Shown here: piece after piece, positions 23,633 to 35,287 of the stretch
Numbering within the stretch: the first letter of the stretch is position 1
Layout: each line of letters opens with the position of its first letter
From: Trichosphaerium sp. ATCC 40318
Lineage: Eukaryota > Discosea > Flabellinia > Trichosidae
Reading direction: 5' to 3'
NCBI GenBank assembly: GCA_038496445.1
Contig: JALMLS010000577.1
Location: 744,001 to 808,000 of the forward strand
Length of the DNA: 64,000 nucleotides
The notes under the pieces: generated by a model
The model's database searches: none
Told to the model about the DNA's origin: nothing
The model's input: only the letters and a program-made list of their open reading frames with translations
Program-made: the position numbers and the translations under genes

Positions 23633-23905
23633 ATGGACGGAGAAGACCTGGTATCAATAGAGGAGTCTCCAAGGACGATACCATACATTCTGAAATTAGG
23701 TATGACCTTTCAACGTTTTGTTGTGTTGTCACGTGACATTCGAAAAAGTAAACGTGGTCTATTTCTGTACATCCAAGTAGGCAATACGGTATTGCTGATG
23801 TCAGAGGAAGACAAATTACATTCGTTGGTAGCGCCAATGGCGCTTAGAAAGGTGCTAAATTGTCAGGTGAGAACTTTTTGGAAGCCTGTTCGTTATGACC
23901 ATTGA
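23633..23905 (+). CDS. Small protein, one or two exons, unknown
   Basis: The ATG at 23633 opens MDGEDLVSIEESPRTIPYI. A candidate intron begins at GTATGA near 23700 and ends at CCAAG before a second exon (LLMSEEDKLHSLVAPMALRKVL). If the intron is retained, one frame also stays open to 23905. The mixed acidic and hydrophobic composition is protein-like, but I recognise no family. It is divergent from the small minus-strand gene that starts at 23503, and the two would share a promoter of about 130 bp. Confidence 0.35.
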   Translation: MDGEDLVSIEESPRTIPYILKLGMTFQRFVVLSRDIRKSKRGLFLYIQVGNTVLLMSEEDKLHSLVAPMALRKVLNCQVRTFWKPVRYDH

Positions 23906-24141
23906 CAACTACGTAGGGCAGTCTGGCTGGACTCAGTGGTATAAATTATAATAGGCGCTTTGATACAGTGATCTAGAGCTGTAGTAAACTAGTGGTGGTA
24001 CGTGGCTGCGAAAAACTGCGTGCTTATAATATTGCCGGTTCAATGCAGACTTTTGCAACGCACTCACGTGCAAAGAAAACTTTCACACGCGCATAGTTAA
24101 TTTTTATCTTTTTATAGAAATACACAATTACTGTTTGGTTA

Positions 24142-24518
24142 TTATAAGGATGCCGCCCACGTCACTGAGTCTAAGCAGACGTAAAAATCGAATGAAGGGA
24201 TCTTCACGTTAAACTGTTGGCCGCTATGAGTCCAAATCCATTCAACATTAAACGGTGTAGATAAAACATCTTGTACTTCATCCCTAACGGCCCACCATTT
24301 TTCTAGCTCAGTGTATCTTATTTTATATCTCCACTGACGCCCTCTTTTTCGCGAATCAAGCATATGCACCCATCTAATTAAATTGAATAAAAACTACGAA
24401 CAGAAGAAAAAAAAGGAAACAATAAAGAGTGTACTTCTCATCCGTACCTGGCTAGTGACCTATACGTGCTATATTCGCATGTCGGTTTTTTGAACTTCCT
24501 AGACGTGAATAGAGACAT
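24142..24518 (-). CDS. Small Trp-rich protein, two exons, unknown
   Basis: Exon 1 starts at an ATG at 24518 (MSLFTSRKF) and ends with RSLA at a GTACGG donor. The second exon joins in phase 2 at a TTAG acceptor and runs through WVHMLDSRKRGRQWRYK, LEKWWAVRDEVQDVL and VEWIWTHSGQQF to a stop at 24142. It has about 103 residues, seven Trp and no signal peptide. The composition and the clean splice junction argue for a real protein. No family is recognised. Confidence 0.5.
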
Positions 24519-26949
24519 CCCAAGCATGAATTGGTCATGATTTCTACATAAATTAGCACGTGCCAAAGTAGTATTTAGAAAAAAGTGAATTGTTAGTTTT
24601 TATCTATTTTCTCAGGTTGCCCTGTTCTGCCAGGGCACACCCTGAACAAAAACGCTGAACCTGATGCAGACAGCAAACATGACGTACGTTACTAGAAAAA
24701 CATTTGATTCCTGTGTCGGTTTTACGCCAATTCGAAGGTGTGTAGTCAAGCAAAGAGCAAAAAGAATAGGCCTTGTATTAGTACCAAAATATCTGTTTAA
24801 AGAAGGATCATAGCGTAGTGTGAATAACTCTATGGGATACTACAATTATTTAGTGAACACGTGCTTAAAGTAGTACGGAATATATGTATTTGTAGTAAGC
24901 AGACTACAACAAACACACCTGTGGCGTAAAAGCGTAAAATACTAAAACAAGCCGGGGTAAAAACCCGAGCAAAATGTGATTAACAGTTTTTTTTTCGCTC
25001 TACGCAAAAGACACAGAAAAGTGTTGATTATAAATGAACGTACAACGCGCTGAGGTGGTTGTTCCGGCGTATTTTTTTCTTTGCTTGTTGTAGATGTCGA
25101 TTGCTTCAAATAACAGCTTAGGCTTGGTACATTCAACCTACTTGTAGATATATTTGTAACCATTTTTTGGGTATGACTGGTGATGTGCATCGCAGCTGCG
25201 TGTTTTTTGAATGTAACTTTTAGTTCACTCTTCTATTATAATGGAAATGTTCAACGTGATTCAGCTCAACGGTTTCATTCAAACCGTAAAAGCAGTCATA
25301 ACCAAGTTCACGTGTAGAAATATTAAACACGTGTATTTAAAGTATGTAGAGCTTGGTTTGTAAGGCTCAGAATTTGATTTAAGTTATTTACACCCTTCAC
25401 AGCACACTATCAAAATTGACATCTTCTTCTTGAGTACACCTAGAATTAAGGATACAGTATTTTCTGTTTTTACAAGAAGTAATGAAGTACAAAAAAAAAA
25501 TCCACACAAATGAGAAGTGACGTTTTTTTGTCGCTAGCTCTAACCTTATTTCTCCAATTTATAGTTTCATTCGTACTTAGACCTACGGAGGCAGTCGTTA
25601 CTTGTAAACGGAATAACTAATTGTCCATATCACCACACAAGCCATAAAATGATATGTGATTGTAAAAGCGGCCAAAAAAATATCCGTCGGAGATTTTAGA
25701 CGATGTCAGTTGCTTTAGCTTGGTGTACTAAATGGCAATGCCAACCATCCATGATTTTTCCGTACGTATCATTTTTTGTATAGCCTTACCGTAATCTGTT
25801 AACGGCCCTTAAATCTAACCCCTCCAATAAGTTAAACCCGTTTGTGATGTTTGTGATTGTGTGTTTCGGAAAGTTTCTTTTTGGAGCGGGTTAACCTGAT
25901 TAATATAAGCACCATTTTTGTATAATTTGAATAAAAGGTGTTAAACTAAATCTATTTTCGAAAAGGAAAGTACAATTTTCAGCGTAGTTGGTATGTTAAA
26001 AACTCTAGAAAAAAAGCAAAAAATATTGAGAAGTAAAAGTAACAACCACTAGTGTTCCTAGTTGATGTATATCAAGCAAATAGCGCTACAATAGGTAACC
26101 CGGTTTCTTTCACTAACGCAATTATTTGTCAATGGACAGTGACGATCAAACGCGTGAGTACACCTACAATAACTTATAAATCAGAAGTCTGATCGTAACT
26201 ATTTTTTACTAAAAGAGGTGGACGGGATTGAGATCCGACACGCTTTTCCGTTATTCGTTTTTTCGGAAAATCTGAATATTTGACGTACTATGACGTATTG
26301 TAGCAGCTGAAGTGTTTTAATCGGAGTGGCCTGTTTATCTATCAAAGGTATAAGAAAGTTCGATCACACGTGTTTGATTTTTTTTTTCATGAAAAAATCT
26401 CATTGAGCTTATGGGGTATGTTGCGCTTTCTGTAGGGTACGTTGTTAGCCTTAACCCAAACTCGATTGCCTACGATAAAAAATGAGACTTTCATCTGAAA
26501 CGGCTTGTAAAGCGTCCACACTAAAAGATCGAAAAAAAAATGTTGATTTTGCTCAATAAACGAATCTAAGGTGACGGTTAGGCTACAAAGTAGGGATCTC
26601 GCTAATCTGATTCTGAAAACTGTAAACCAAATTTACCCGGGTAAGGGTAAACCAATTGATCCGAATGGTTTGAAAACCATTTTCGAACTTTAGACGTCTT
26701 AGCTACTAAAAATACTTCAGGCATTAGACAGTGACAAAAGATCAACATTGTAGTAAAACAACTTGTACCAATAAATGCGCTTTAGACTTTAAACCAAACC
26801 CAGGATCAGCTACAATAGCCCATTCTTAGTCTAACAAGTAAAAAGAGTTCAGTATGCAGTTTTTTTAGATGTACCTTGTTACAGGTGTAGCCGCCATGAC
26901 ATAGATTAAGATGAGCGGAAGTAAACAGATCCAAGCTCCGTTGTCTTTT
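24519..26949. other. Gene-poor region, no gene recognised
   Basis: About 2.4 kb with no supported gene. A minus-strand open frame at 24942-25190 is Lys/Ser/Thr-rich without a plausible partner exon. Several CACGTG boxes occur (near 24560, 24860, 25312, 25329 and 26365). Confidence 0.4.
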
Positions 26950-27244
26950 GATGTCAATAAAACTTGATAGAGTGGTGATATATAGTAAACAAAGGACAAA
27001 AGAATGACCGGAAAACTAAGAACGTGTCCACCAAACTATGTTCTAGTCTCGGATAGGCGACACCTACGCACCAGGTACCAATGACGCTACTTATTCGTAG
27101 AGCTCAAAAAAAATAATACCTGGCGTGTAGGCGTCGCCTATCCGAGACTAGAACATAGTTTGGTGGACACGTTCTTAGTTTTCCGGTCATTCTTTTGTCC
27201 TTTGTTTACTATATATCACCACTCTATCAAGTTTTATTGACATC
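26950..27244. repeat. Long inverted repeat (hairpin) with 112-bp perfect arms
   Basis: The arm at 26950-27061 is the exact reverse complement of 27133-27244. Pairing continues with four mismatches to about 27077 and 27117, leaving a loop of roughly 40 nt. The arms contain no open frame. Flanks show no obvious target-site duplication. The structure is compatible with a foldback or MITE-like element, or with a transcribed precursor of double-stranded RNA. Confidence 0.95.
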
Positions 27245-27551
27245 CATTGAAACTTGAAATAGGTAGTGAACTGGCGACTATTGACACAAAAATAAGGCTG
27301 TTGTCTTGTGCGTGACGATAAAGAAAAAGAGATGGGTGCGTGCAAAACTAGAATAAAAAAATTAGGTTAAAATTGAACACCAATAGAATAAAAACACGTG
27401 CCACGCGTCGCAAAGATAAAATTAACGCTTTTTAAAAGCGTTACTGTATGTACTTAACACATTAGCTTAATAGCTTTAGTAGACAACATTCTTGCCCTCA
27501 CTGTGAAGCGTTATTGTTAAATATCGAAGCTGGCGTTCTAGATACCCTAAA

Positions 27552-28136
27552 ATGAATAAAAAGATGATTACATGTTCCCATAAATACATCAATCTTTTAC
27601 ACCTACCAATGGAGCTTCAACTTGATATAATTGATTTAGATTTTGATTTATATTTAAAATGGTCTGTTCTATCAAAAGGGACAGCAACAACAACAAGGTT
27701 TGACAGCAAGTTAAAAAAACACGGAAAATGGCTTTCACGATCTATTTACTCAGTGAAACAAGACGGCTATACAACAATCATAAAACCACATATTTCTATA
27801 CAAGCGTATTGGAACCATGGTGTTCTGCATGGAGAGTACAAGACATTTTATGGTGATGGTAAAATATGCTCAAGATGTACATATGTTAATGGTATCAAGG
27901 AGGGACAGTACGATAATTGGTACCCGAATGGTCAACTAGAGGGGCAGCGGTACTTTGTTGATGGTAAAGGCGAAGGGGAGTTCAAGGAGTGGCATTTTAA
28001 TGGAGTGTTGAGAACTCAAGGATACGCTATAAAGGGCTTTCGAAATGGAGAGGTCAGTAAATGGAACGACAAAGGTCAGTTGATAGATCATAGTTACTAC
28101 AGGTACAAGAAAAAAAACACGTGTGTTGTCATGTAA
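27552..28136 (+). CDS. Intronless MORN-type repeat protein with F-box-like N-terminus
   Basis: Single uninterrupted frame of 194 codons, unusual in this intron-dense window. Residues 17-45 (LPMELQLDIIDLDFDLYLKW) look like an F-box. From about residue 85 there are five MORN_2/YwqK-type repeats of form G-Y-W-NG-: HGEYKTFYGDGKICS, EGQYDNWYPNGQLEGQ, EGEFKEWHFNGVLRTQG and NGEVSKWNDKGQL. MORN repeats fold as a beta meander and bind membranes or partners. The same F-box plus MORN arrangement in single-exon genes is familiar from Marseillevirus-like giant viruses of amoebae. The C-terminus is short and basic. Flanked by a hairpin repeat and gene-poor DNA. Confidence 0.8.
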   Translation: MNKKMITCSHKYINLLHLPMELQLDIIDLDFDLYLKWSVLSKGTATTTRFDSKLKKHGKWLSRSIYSVKQDGYTTIIKPHISIQAYWNHGVLHGEYKTFYGDGKICSRCTYVNGIKEGQYDNWYPNGQLEGQRYFVDGKGEGEFKEWHFNGVLRTQGYAIKGFRNGEVSKWNDKGQLIDHSYYRYKKKNTCVVM

Positions 28137-28718
28137 AATAAACGTGGTATCAATGAGAAGTCTTTGTAAACCGATTTTAAAAAAAATGTATGTCATTAAA
28201 CAAATAATTTTTTCGCTACCCTTCACGTGATAGTTTTGGAAAAGGGACGATATTTGTAGTAGCACTTGTTCAAGGTTCATGAACACAAATGACTTGTAAG
28301 GTTGTACACGCTATCTCTTGATATGGCAGCATTGTGGTTGTAAGATCAGAAAGTCGCATACTAAGCCTGTGGCATTTTTAGTAGCTTAATTTCTGGTCCA
28401 TTAAAAGATAGGTTTTATGATTATAACTAAGTGTTTGTGGTTTAAACGTGTACCTAATGTAGGGAAGTCACTTTAGTGAACCTTACTGTCCTTGATGATG
28501 ATCACGTCATCAAGACCCTCCATCTTGCGGCCCTTGCGGCCCAGGTGAACTTGCGGCCTTTGCGGCCCGGGTGAACATAAAGCTTGTAACTTGAATAAAC
28601 TTAATAAACCTCACAACGTTTATTATTTAACAAGTACAGAGAATCCTGGCCAGGTACATACCTCTTTACACTAAGCGAGAAAGATACCAAAAGTAACCAA
28701 GAAAATAGTGGTTTTATC
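28137..28718. other. Intergenic region with GC-rich direct repeat
   Basis: Contains a 9-bp-stem hairpin around a TGATCACG core (about 28492-28516), immediately followed at about 28523-28574 by two near-identical 26-bp units containing GCGGCC motifs. This GC content is exceptional for the window. No gene. Confidence 0.6.
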
Positions 28719-28803
28719 ACTTTTTGGTTCTAGCTCAGTTGGTTGATCGCTGGGCTCTCAACTGTACAATCGATGTATCCACACTCTTTTGTGTACCTCA
28801 ACA
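28719..28803 (+). repeat. tRNA-related (SINE-like) dispersed repeat, copy A
   Basis: Starts with TTTTTGGTTCTAGCTCAGTT and includes a good pol III A box (TAGCTCAGTTGG). A degenerate B-box-like segment (CGATGTATCC) follows. It does not fold as a standard cloverleaf: the T arm is disrupted and the acceptor pairs poorly. A second copy with the same order of blocks lies on the minus strand at 60783-60862. Confidence 0.6.
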
Positions 28804-29439
28804 GTTTTTGTATTTCGTACGTGATGTTAACAGTAGCTCAATGAGGTGAATGAAAGCGCATTTGTTTTGCGCCAAATGTATTTCTTGGCTGGTACCACAA
28901 CATTGTACTAAATGTTTTACCTAGCATAGCAATGTGTACAAACTGAACGCCAACGTAATAAAAAGTAACTTTGATGCACGTGCTCAGTTGCCAAAGCAAT
29001 GAGCAACATAAGCACCAACAACACGTTATGATTTAACAATGGTTTCAATGATACATCAAAAGAGAGTCATGGACTAGATTCTTCCTGGATCCCTGCATTG
29101 GTAATGTATATCATTTGCCATTACGGAGAAGGTGAACAGCTTGGTTAAGTACTTAAGTGATAGCAAGTTAAAAGAATCATTGCAACCTTCTTTAATTTGT
29201 GCAAGTGATTACATACTTTTTTTTAAGTATTGGCGAAATAAACTTTCCCGTACTGTTTATTCAGTAACCTCTTAGCCTCTTTGTAGGGAAATGATAAACT
29301 TTCTAAAGGAAGGTCAAGACGACTTGGAATGCAACAACGGGCTTGTTAATTGCCTGGTGAGGTATGCAGACGAGGAATTGATGACAACTGATGAATTTAT
29401 TCTATGACATTTACCTTCAAAACAACTACTTCACTTAAC

Positions 29440-31719
29440 TTATATTTTAGGTTCGAATAACAAATCACGTGCACAGAATTTAGGTTTTGAAGCAAGATGA
29501 TGTGAGCTACAAAACTCAAGTTCCATTGAATTCGGTTCATTTGTTTCTGTCCATTCGAAGTTTTGTATATACGATGCAACAGCCCTATATACAAGAGATG
29601 TAGCTATTCTCTCTCCAGGACACTGACGTGGGCCTCGCCTAACAACGTACCAATTAGAAAAAAAGTGTTTGACCTTGTTTTTTGTACCCAAAAGGAAGTA
29701 CTTTGTTAGGTACTGGGTTATCCCATCTATCTGGATCAAATTTGAATACGTTTTCCCAACCTGCATTATGACATTCATATTGGTGAAGGAAATATACAAT
29801 TGACTATAGGTATGTAAGCGCAGGTATCAGCGAACAAAACATTGAAAATTAAAGCGAAAAGTTTGATTGTTCAAACTTCTAGCTTAAACTTTGACGATAA
29901 ACCGAAGTTTAAGACGCACATCTTTAGGAACAGTATATCCACCAATTTTGAAATCATCGCTTGCTTTATGGGCAATATAGAGAGGGGCTATTGGTGCTAT
30001 TCTGAACACTTCTTGAACAACGTTTCTAAGATACTGAATATTTTGCAAGTCCTACATCAGGGTTAATATTCGTTTGATGTGTAGTTAAAAATACCTTTAT
30101 TGGAACATTTATAGCATCAATATCACCTATTGCATCTCGTAGCTTTTGTTGCATATCTAAATTTTTAGCCAGAAGAGCGAGTGTGCTATATCAACAGTTA
30201 GTAAAAAAATTCAAACTTTATTTTGTTTAAAAATATAAACTTGTTGGTGTACATTTGAATAGCGTTGGCGCTTGTATCGTATCCTCCCAGTATTAATTCT
30301 TGTATATGAACTATCAATTCCCCGTCGCTGATGGAAGGCCTCTCTCTTAGTATAATATCGATGTAATGACGTGGAGGTTTGGTAGAATCTGAACTGGAAC
30401 GAATTTTTTTAAGTAGTCTTGTTAATTGTTCGTCTCTCGCTGTTGTTTTACCAAGAAGATCGTTAAGCTACAAGAAAAGTTAACAAAGAAAATATAAGTG
30501 TAAAAACTTGGTGGCTTTCAGTCCTTTTACAGGTACAGTCACAACTTGCCAGCTGAAATATGTTTTAGGTCAACAGTTTACTTTCTTTGATGAGTTCAAA
30601 AAGATTTGTGTACGTACACGTGATTTATCAAAGTAAGCAAGGTACGGTAATAAATCTTGTAGGAAAGGCACAGCTATTGCTTCTATAATAACTTGGAAAA
30701 CAGGTAAAAGAGTTGCTAAATCCTTATCAACATGATTATACCCTCTTTCATTAAATAAAACGCCAGTTATCATATTAAATGTAAGGCCCGTTGATATATC
30801 TTCACCGCTTACGAAAGTCTTTGTTGATGCACACTTTTTCACTTGAGTGATTACATCATAAAGTTCGCTTGTGATGATACTGTTAACTCTCTATATTACG
30901 TTAACAAAAACACATGAAATACACGTAGGATATCTTGAGATATAGTAAAGAATGTTCCATTCAACGTACTTGAAAGCCATCACCAGTTGTTATAAATGAT
31001 TTCATAAGAGCTCGGTATTTCTTGTGTGAGTCGGTGTAGTCACAAAAAGCGATACCTAAACCGTATTAATGTCACGTGAACTGTAAAAACCAACCGGCTT
31101 CTGGAGCTGGTAAAACCATTGTTTGCAAACCAATCAATCCATCTGAAGGCCTACATAGTTAATTAACCAAATCACGTGCTCAACGCAGAATTATCAATCC
31201 AGCAATCACAACACAAAGTGTTACCGTTAGAGGACGTTGAGCATGTAGTTCGCTCCATACCTATCCGAAAGAACAGCTCTATGCTTCGTCAAAGCGATGC
31301 TCATAAGATCAGGATCACCAATAAACACTATCTACGCAAGGAGGTTAATTCTAGTACTAAACCGGTTTGAAGGTTTTCTATCTACAATTTCTTCAGTTCA
31401 AGAAAAAACGTCTTTTTCCAACTTAGTTACAGTAAATCGTACTGTTTTTGTTCCAAATTTCATGCTGTAAATACCACCTAACGCCTTAGCGTATTTCATA
31501 GCCGTACTAAGCCATACAAAATTAGAAAGAAATCGATACTTTATTTTAACGGACGTACGTAACCATTTGCTTCGGGTCAGTCCATAAATGAAGGTGACCT
31601 ACGATAGGAAGAATCAACGGAGAAGGTGGGAGATTTCTCGCTTTATGTCTCCAGTTCTTGTAAACGGTCGTTAAAACGAATGCCACTAGAAACAATAGTA
31701 TTGTTACAGCTAAAATCAT
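29440..31719 (-). CDS. Cytochrome P450 monooxygenase
   Basis: About ten exons. An N-terminal membrane anchor (MILAVTILLFLVAFVL, start at 31719) is followed by a Pro-rich hinge and GHLHLW. All core motifs are present: I-helix LILGGYDTSANA (about 30280), K-helix EVFR (ExxR, about 30020), PERF-type FDPDRW (about 29735) and, once an intron is removed, the heme-binding loop PFGRGPRQCPGE (about 29620-29690) with its Cys ligand. The gene looks intact to its stop at 29440. P450s insert oxygen into hydrophobic substrates using electrons from a reductase, and the N-terminal anchor places it in the ER. The substrate cannot be inferred. Confidence 0.9.
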
Positions 31720-32183
31720 CGTTCCTGTGGACGCTAGTTTAAATAAAACTTATACTGATTTGGTATAACTTAAGCCATTTATTATGTGAACTGTTATTTG
31801 GCCAGTTCAATCAAAGTTTATTTTGGGTTCTTCTTTAGGTAACTTTATTGTCAAAACGTTTGTGTTCATTGAGTTTCTTTCTCAGTAGTGTACTTTTTTC
31901 AGCTTTCTATTGCCGTTCAATCAAATAGCACAACCCAATGCGATCATCTTTTTCAGCTTATTTTCCTTAATAAGGTGCAGCACAAACCAATATTAAGCAC
32001 GTGCGAATGCCCGTTTGTACATCAACAGATTCTTCTCTTGCATTTTATTCTTTATCAATGCAATACCATTAGTTTTAAAACTTTGCTCCTCTTTGTACCC
32101 GCAAGGTAACGCTACTATTATTATAAGACGCACACCACTTGAGATAGCTTCACAACAGCAAAATAAAATGGCGTACAACTGTC

Positions 32184-32776
32184 TCAGAGATCTCTGCGCG
32201 CTACTTTTGTTACACGTGATGCCACTAAATGAAGGTCGGGCTTGAGTTCAATAGCAACAATATGTTTATAGAGTAACTAGGGAACAGTCAAAAGAGTAAA
32301 AGCGCTGGTGGAGTCTAATGGAAATCATACCTCGTCATCTCCTGTAGACAGCAGTACAATGCGGCTGCATTCGCGTACAAGCACAGTTTGGTCATTTCGT
32401 CGCTGTTTCCAGAAGATTTGAACTGCTGATAGCCCGGAAGTCTTTTTTGTTACAGTTTCAACCCATCTAATTGTAGTTTGAGCGTCGTGTTAGTGTTTAG
32501 TGGGAATTACTTGTCTCTGTTTTCAGCTCTACGCAAAAACGGATGGCTAGAGCGTAATCTACTCATAGACTGCGTATGAACGTAGAATTTGAATCCCACT
32601 TTTTCTGTACTGCGCCACCATTTTATAATTAACTCATTACGCATCATTAGCGTGTTTATGAGCGATTGCCAGATATAACAAACCCTTGAAGCTACATTGT
32701 AAAACGATATTGGTAGCTCCTTTATTATTAGCTCCTGTAACTCAACAGGTAAACGAGGCGTTGTATTTACTGCCAT
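32184..32776 (-). CDS. F-box-like protein, short
   Basis: The ATG at 32776 opens a leader followed by PRLPVELQELIIKELPI and RVCYIWQSLIN, an F-box-type helical trihelix. Two short introns join in phase: one of about 46 nt after RRAENRD, and one starting GTATGA after LLSTGDDE. They lead to a final exon ending VARRDL and a TGA at 32184. The product is about 145 residues. F-box proteins bind Skp1 in SCF ubiquitin ligases. No substrate-binding repeats are visible. It is related in layout to the other F-box proteins in this window. Confidence 0.55.
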
Positions 32777-33112
32777 AGCGTCATAATTATGAGTCACAAC
32801 CGTTAAGTACAAGGCGTGATTATTCTGGCACAAGCAAACTGACTTTTAAGTTTCTTGAGTTTTCACTTCAGCAAGTTTTCATAAAGACAAATTACAACGT
32901 ACGAGTACTATCATTATACCATTAGCAGCACTAGAAGATACGAAGTTTTGTGTTGGTCCTGTGAAACAGGTTCACCTTCAGAAGGTACATTACTTGATGG
33001 ATACAGTCTGGCAAAGGTGTTTGATCAGGTTCTGGCTATTCAGTTTCATCTGCTTTTGAATCCCACATGTACTGTAAACCCTTTCAAAATTTATTGGGTG
33101 CAATACCGATGT

Positions 33113-34884
33113 TTATTTTGGGCAGTCTGGGTTACAATTGATATCTGTGCATGTATCAACATAACGAAGTTGAGAAGATCGTGAAAAGAACCAGTCTCCA
33201 AGAACTGTAGCAAATGTCTTGCCGTTGATATGAATAGAATTAAATAAATCGGTATCTTCAACCTGAATAAAAGGTAAGCAATAAAGAATCACGTGTTTCC
33301 AAGCGACATAATATTGGAATTTAATGAGAAAACGATATTTATGTACGTACTTCATGTTTGTAGCAGTTTGGAGAGAAAACCTGTGTCTGGCTTTTTAACA
33401 ATGTATCCATTGTAATTCTGAACTTTTTAACAAATTCGAGTTGCACTGGGTTGTTCAAGTCATGTATGCCATCAAATCCATTGTTAGCTGCGTCTGTTTG
33501 AAACTCGTGATAGATTGTGTCTTTCAATACAAGTCAGTACGTTGCTAAAGAAAAGAAACCAAGATACCTGTTTTTATAAAAGGATAGGCGTATTGAGCAT
33601 GGAAGCATTTCCATTCTTCTCCTTTATAGTGATCCATACAATCTTGGTTGTAAATAACATGCCAATTGCTCAACAAATCTTGAGCGCACATACGAAATCT
33701 GCCACAAAAAAGTTTTTTAGAGAAGCGAAAAAGAAATATGAAAATTACTAACGTAAATGAAGTGTCGTTGTATGATGGGATATCAAGAAACCATCCAGCA
33801 TCCACAAAGGCTTTATACTTTATACTACTTTGTATAGGTTTAAGCAACTCGTATACATAGTCAGCATTACTAAAACCATGTAAACTTAATGTTGAGTAAC
33901 TCTAAATTCTTGTTTCTTTTTTCCAATCAGAAAAACAAGGTTCTTAATGAACAGTATTGGGTTAGGTGTACCTTATAGTGCCAACTCCACCAGCCGAATC
34001 ACCTGTGAGTAGCACCTTTTTGACAATAAGTTAGGACACTGTTCGGAGGAGAATATTGCGTACTTCGGTTGCTGTTCTAATTGAAGGCGTTTGCACGTTA
34101 AGCAAGTGATTTATCAATGATTTGACAACATCTTTTCCTCTGAAAACCCAACCATCTAACCGTACTTAACGAGATTTTATTGAAAGAGAGAAAAATAAGC
34201 TTATCCACGTGGAAGCGTCGAAAGAAACTTCTACAGATATTTCCCCTTTTGTCCTTTTATCCTGGTACGTACTTGTTTCTGGGGAAGCATTTCTAGTGCC
34301 AGCATGTGAATCCGAAGTGCAGTACCATAGATACACTTGATTTGCGTTGTAAAAATCAGGATTAATTGTAGCATTCGAAGACAAGATTCCACCTACGTTA
34401 GAAGATAGTTTAGCCGCCCAGTACGCTCTAAAAACAATATAATTACTAACCGTGCTTTGATCCTACAATTGTTACAGTGTCATTCATAGTAGGAGCGAGG
34501 AACTTGTTCGACATATATTTTGGTGAATTTTTCCATCTCTGCTTACAACTTTCAACGTCCCAGCACCATCCACCACCTCCATGTGTTTTTAGTTATCGCG
34601 AAAAACGTTCGTTAGTGATTTATACTCACCTTGGAGTCTTATCACCCATCTGTTAGCACCAGAACCAAAGCCTTCACGGAAATAGAAGCTATAGTAGTTA
34701 AACACGTGTATTTAGGATCAACAAGGTTTGATTAGTACCCTGCTGGCGTTCCATCGTTACATGGAGCTTCATCTACTGGAAGATAAGTCAAATGAAGCAA
34801 TCTATCGTCGTAAGGCGATTTTGTCGCATTCACAGTTTGAACAATGACAAAAAAGACACAAAAACTAAGAAATACAGCTTTCAT
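33113..34884 (-). CDS. Secreted pectinacetylesterase/Notum-family hydrolase
   Basis: Signal peptide MKAVFLSFCVFFVIVQTVNA (start at 34884). The exons then carry CNDGTPAG, a YFREG segment, GGGWCWDVESCKQR (about 34540, with the family's GGGWC oxyanion region), NPDFYNANQVYLWYC(T)SDSHAG (about 34330), the nucleophile motif LTGDSAGG (about 34000), FVDAGWFLD (about 33800) and a C-terminal Cys-rich end. These are the Notum/PAE landmarks of this alpha/beta hydrolase family, which deacylates carbohydrate or protein substrates outside the cell. The Cys-rich C-terminus stops at 33113. About nine exons. In a free-living protist a role in digesting polysaccharide is more likely than signalling. Confidence 0.85.
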
Positions 34885-35287
34885 TGTACTTGTGGTTGTT
34901 TTTGACCTATTCTGCCTTAATCACTTATGCAAGACACTTTAAGCTACTTTCGAACACCCCACTCCCTTGTGCTGCTATTCTTTATCATGACAGTCCATTC
35001 ATATTTCTTGTCTTTGGTTGTGTTGATGACAGTATCTTGGCGTGCACAATTTTCCTTGATTAACATCAGTGACGACGAAGGTATAGGATACTAGGTTGGT
35101 GCTTCATCCAAACTGTTGTGTGGTACATAAGAATCCCAAAGCGAACAACACCTTATCCTTTATTATTCTATTTCAGCCTGGAAAGATGTTTACTTATGGA
35201 AAGCAAAACGTTTGTAAACGTATCTCAACATCTTTTTTATTATTTAGACAATACTTTGCTTTGGTTACATTACGCTTTTTTTGGAAC

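Noticed and set aside
24942-25190. 82-codon minus-strand frame
   Set aside because: Low-complexity Ser/Thr/Lys, no supported neighbouring exon.
28719-28803. Functional tRNA gene
   Set aside because: A box present, but the T arm and acceptor stem do not pair, and the anticodon region differs between the two copies.
29291-29407. 38-codon plus-strand frame just beyond the P450 3' end
   Set aside because: Composition is protein-like, but it is short, lacks partner exons and overlaps the expected P450 3' UTR.
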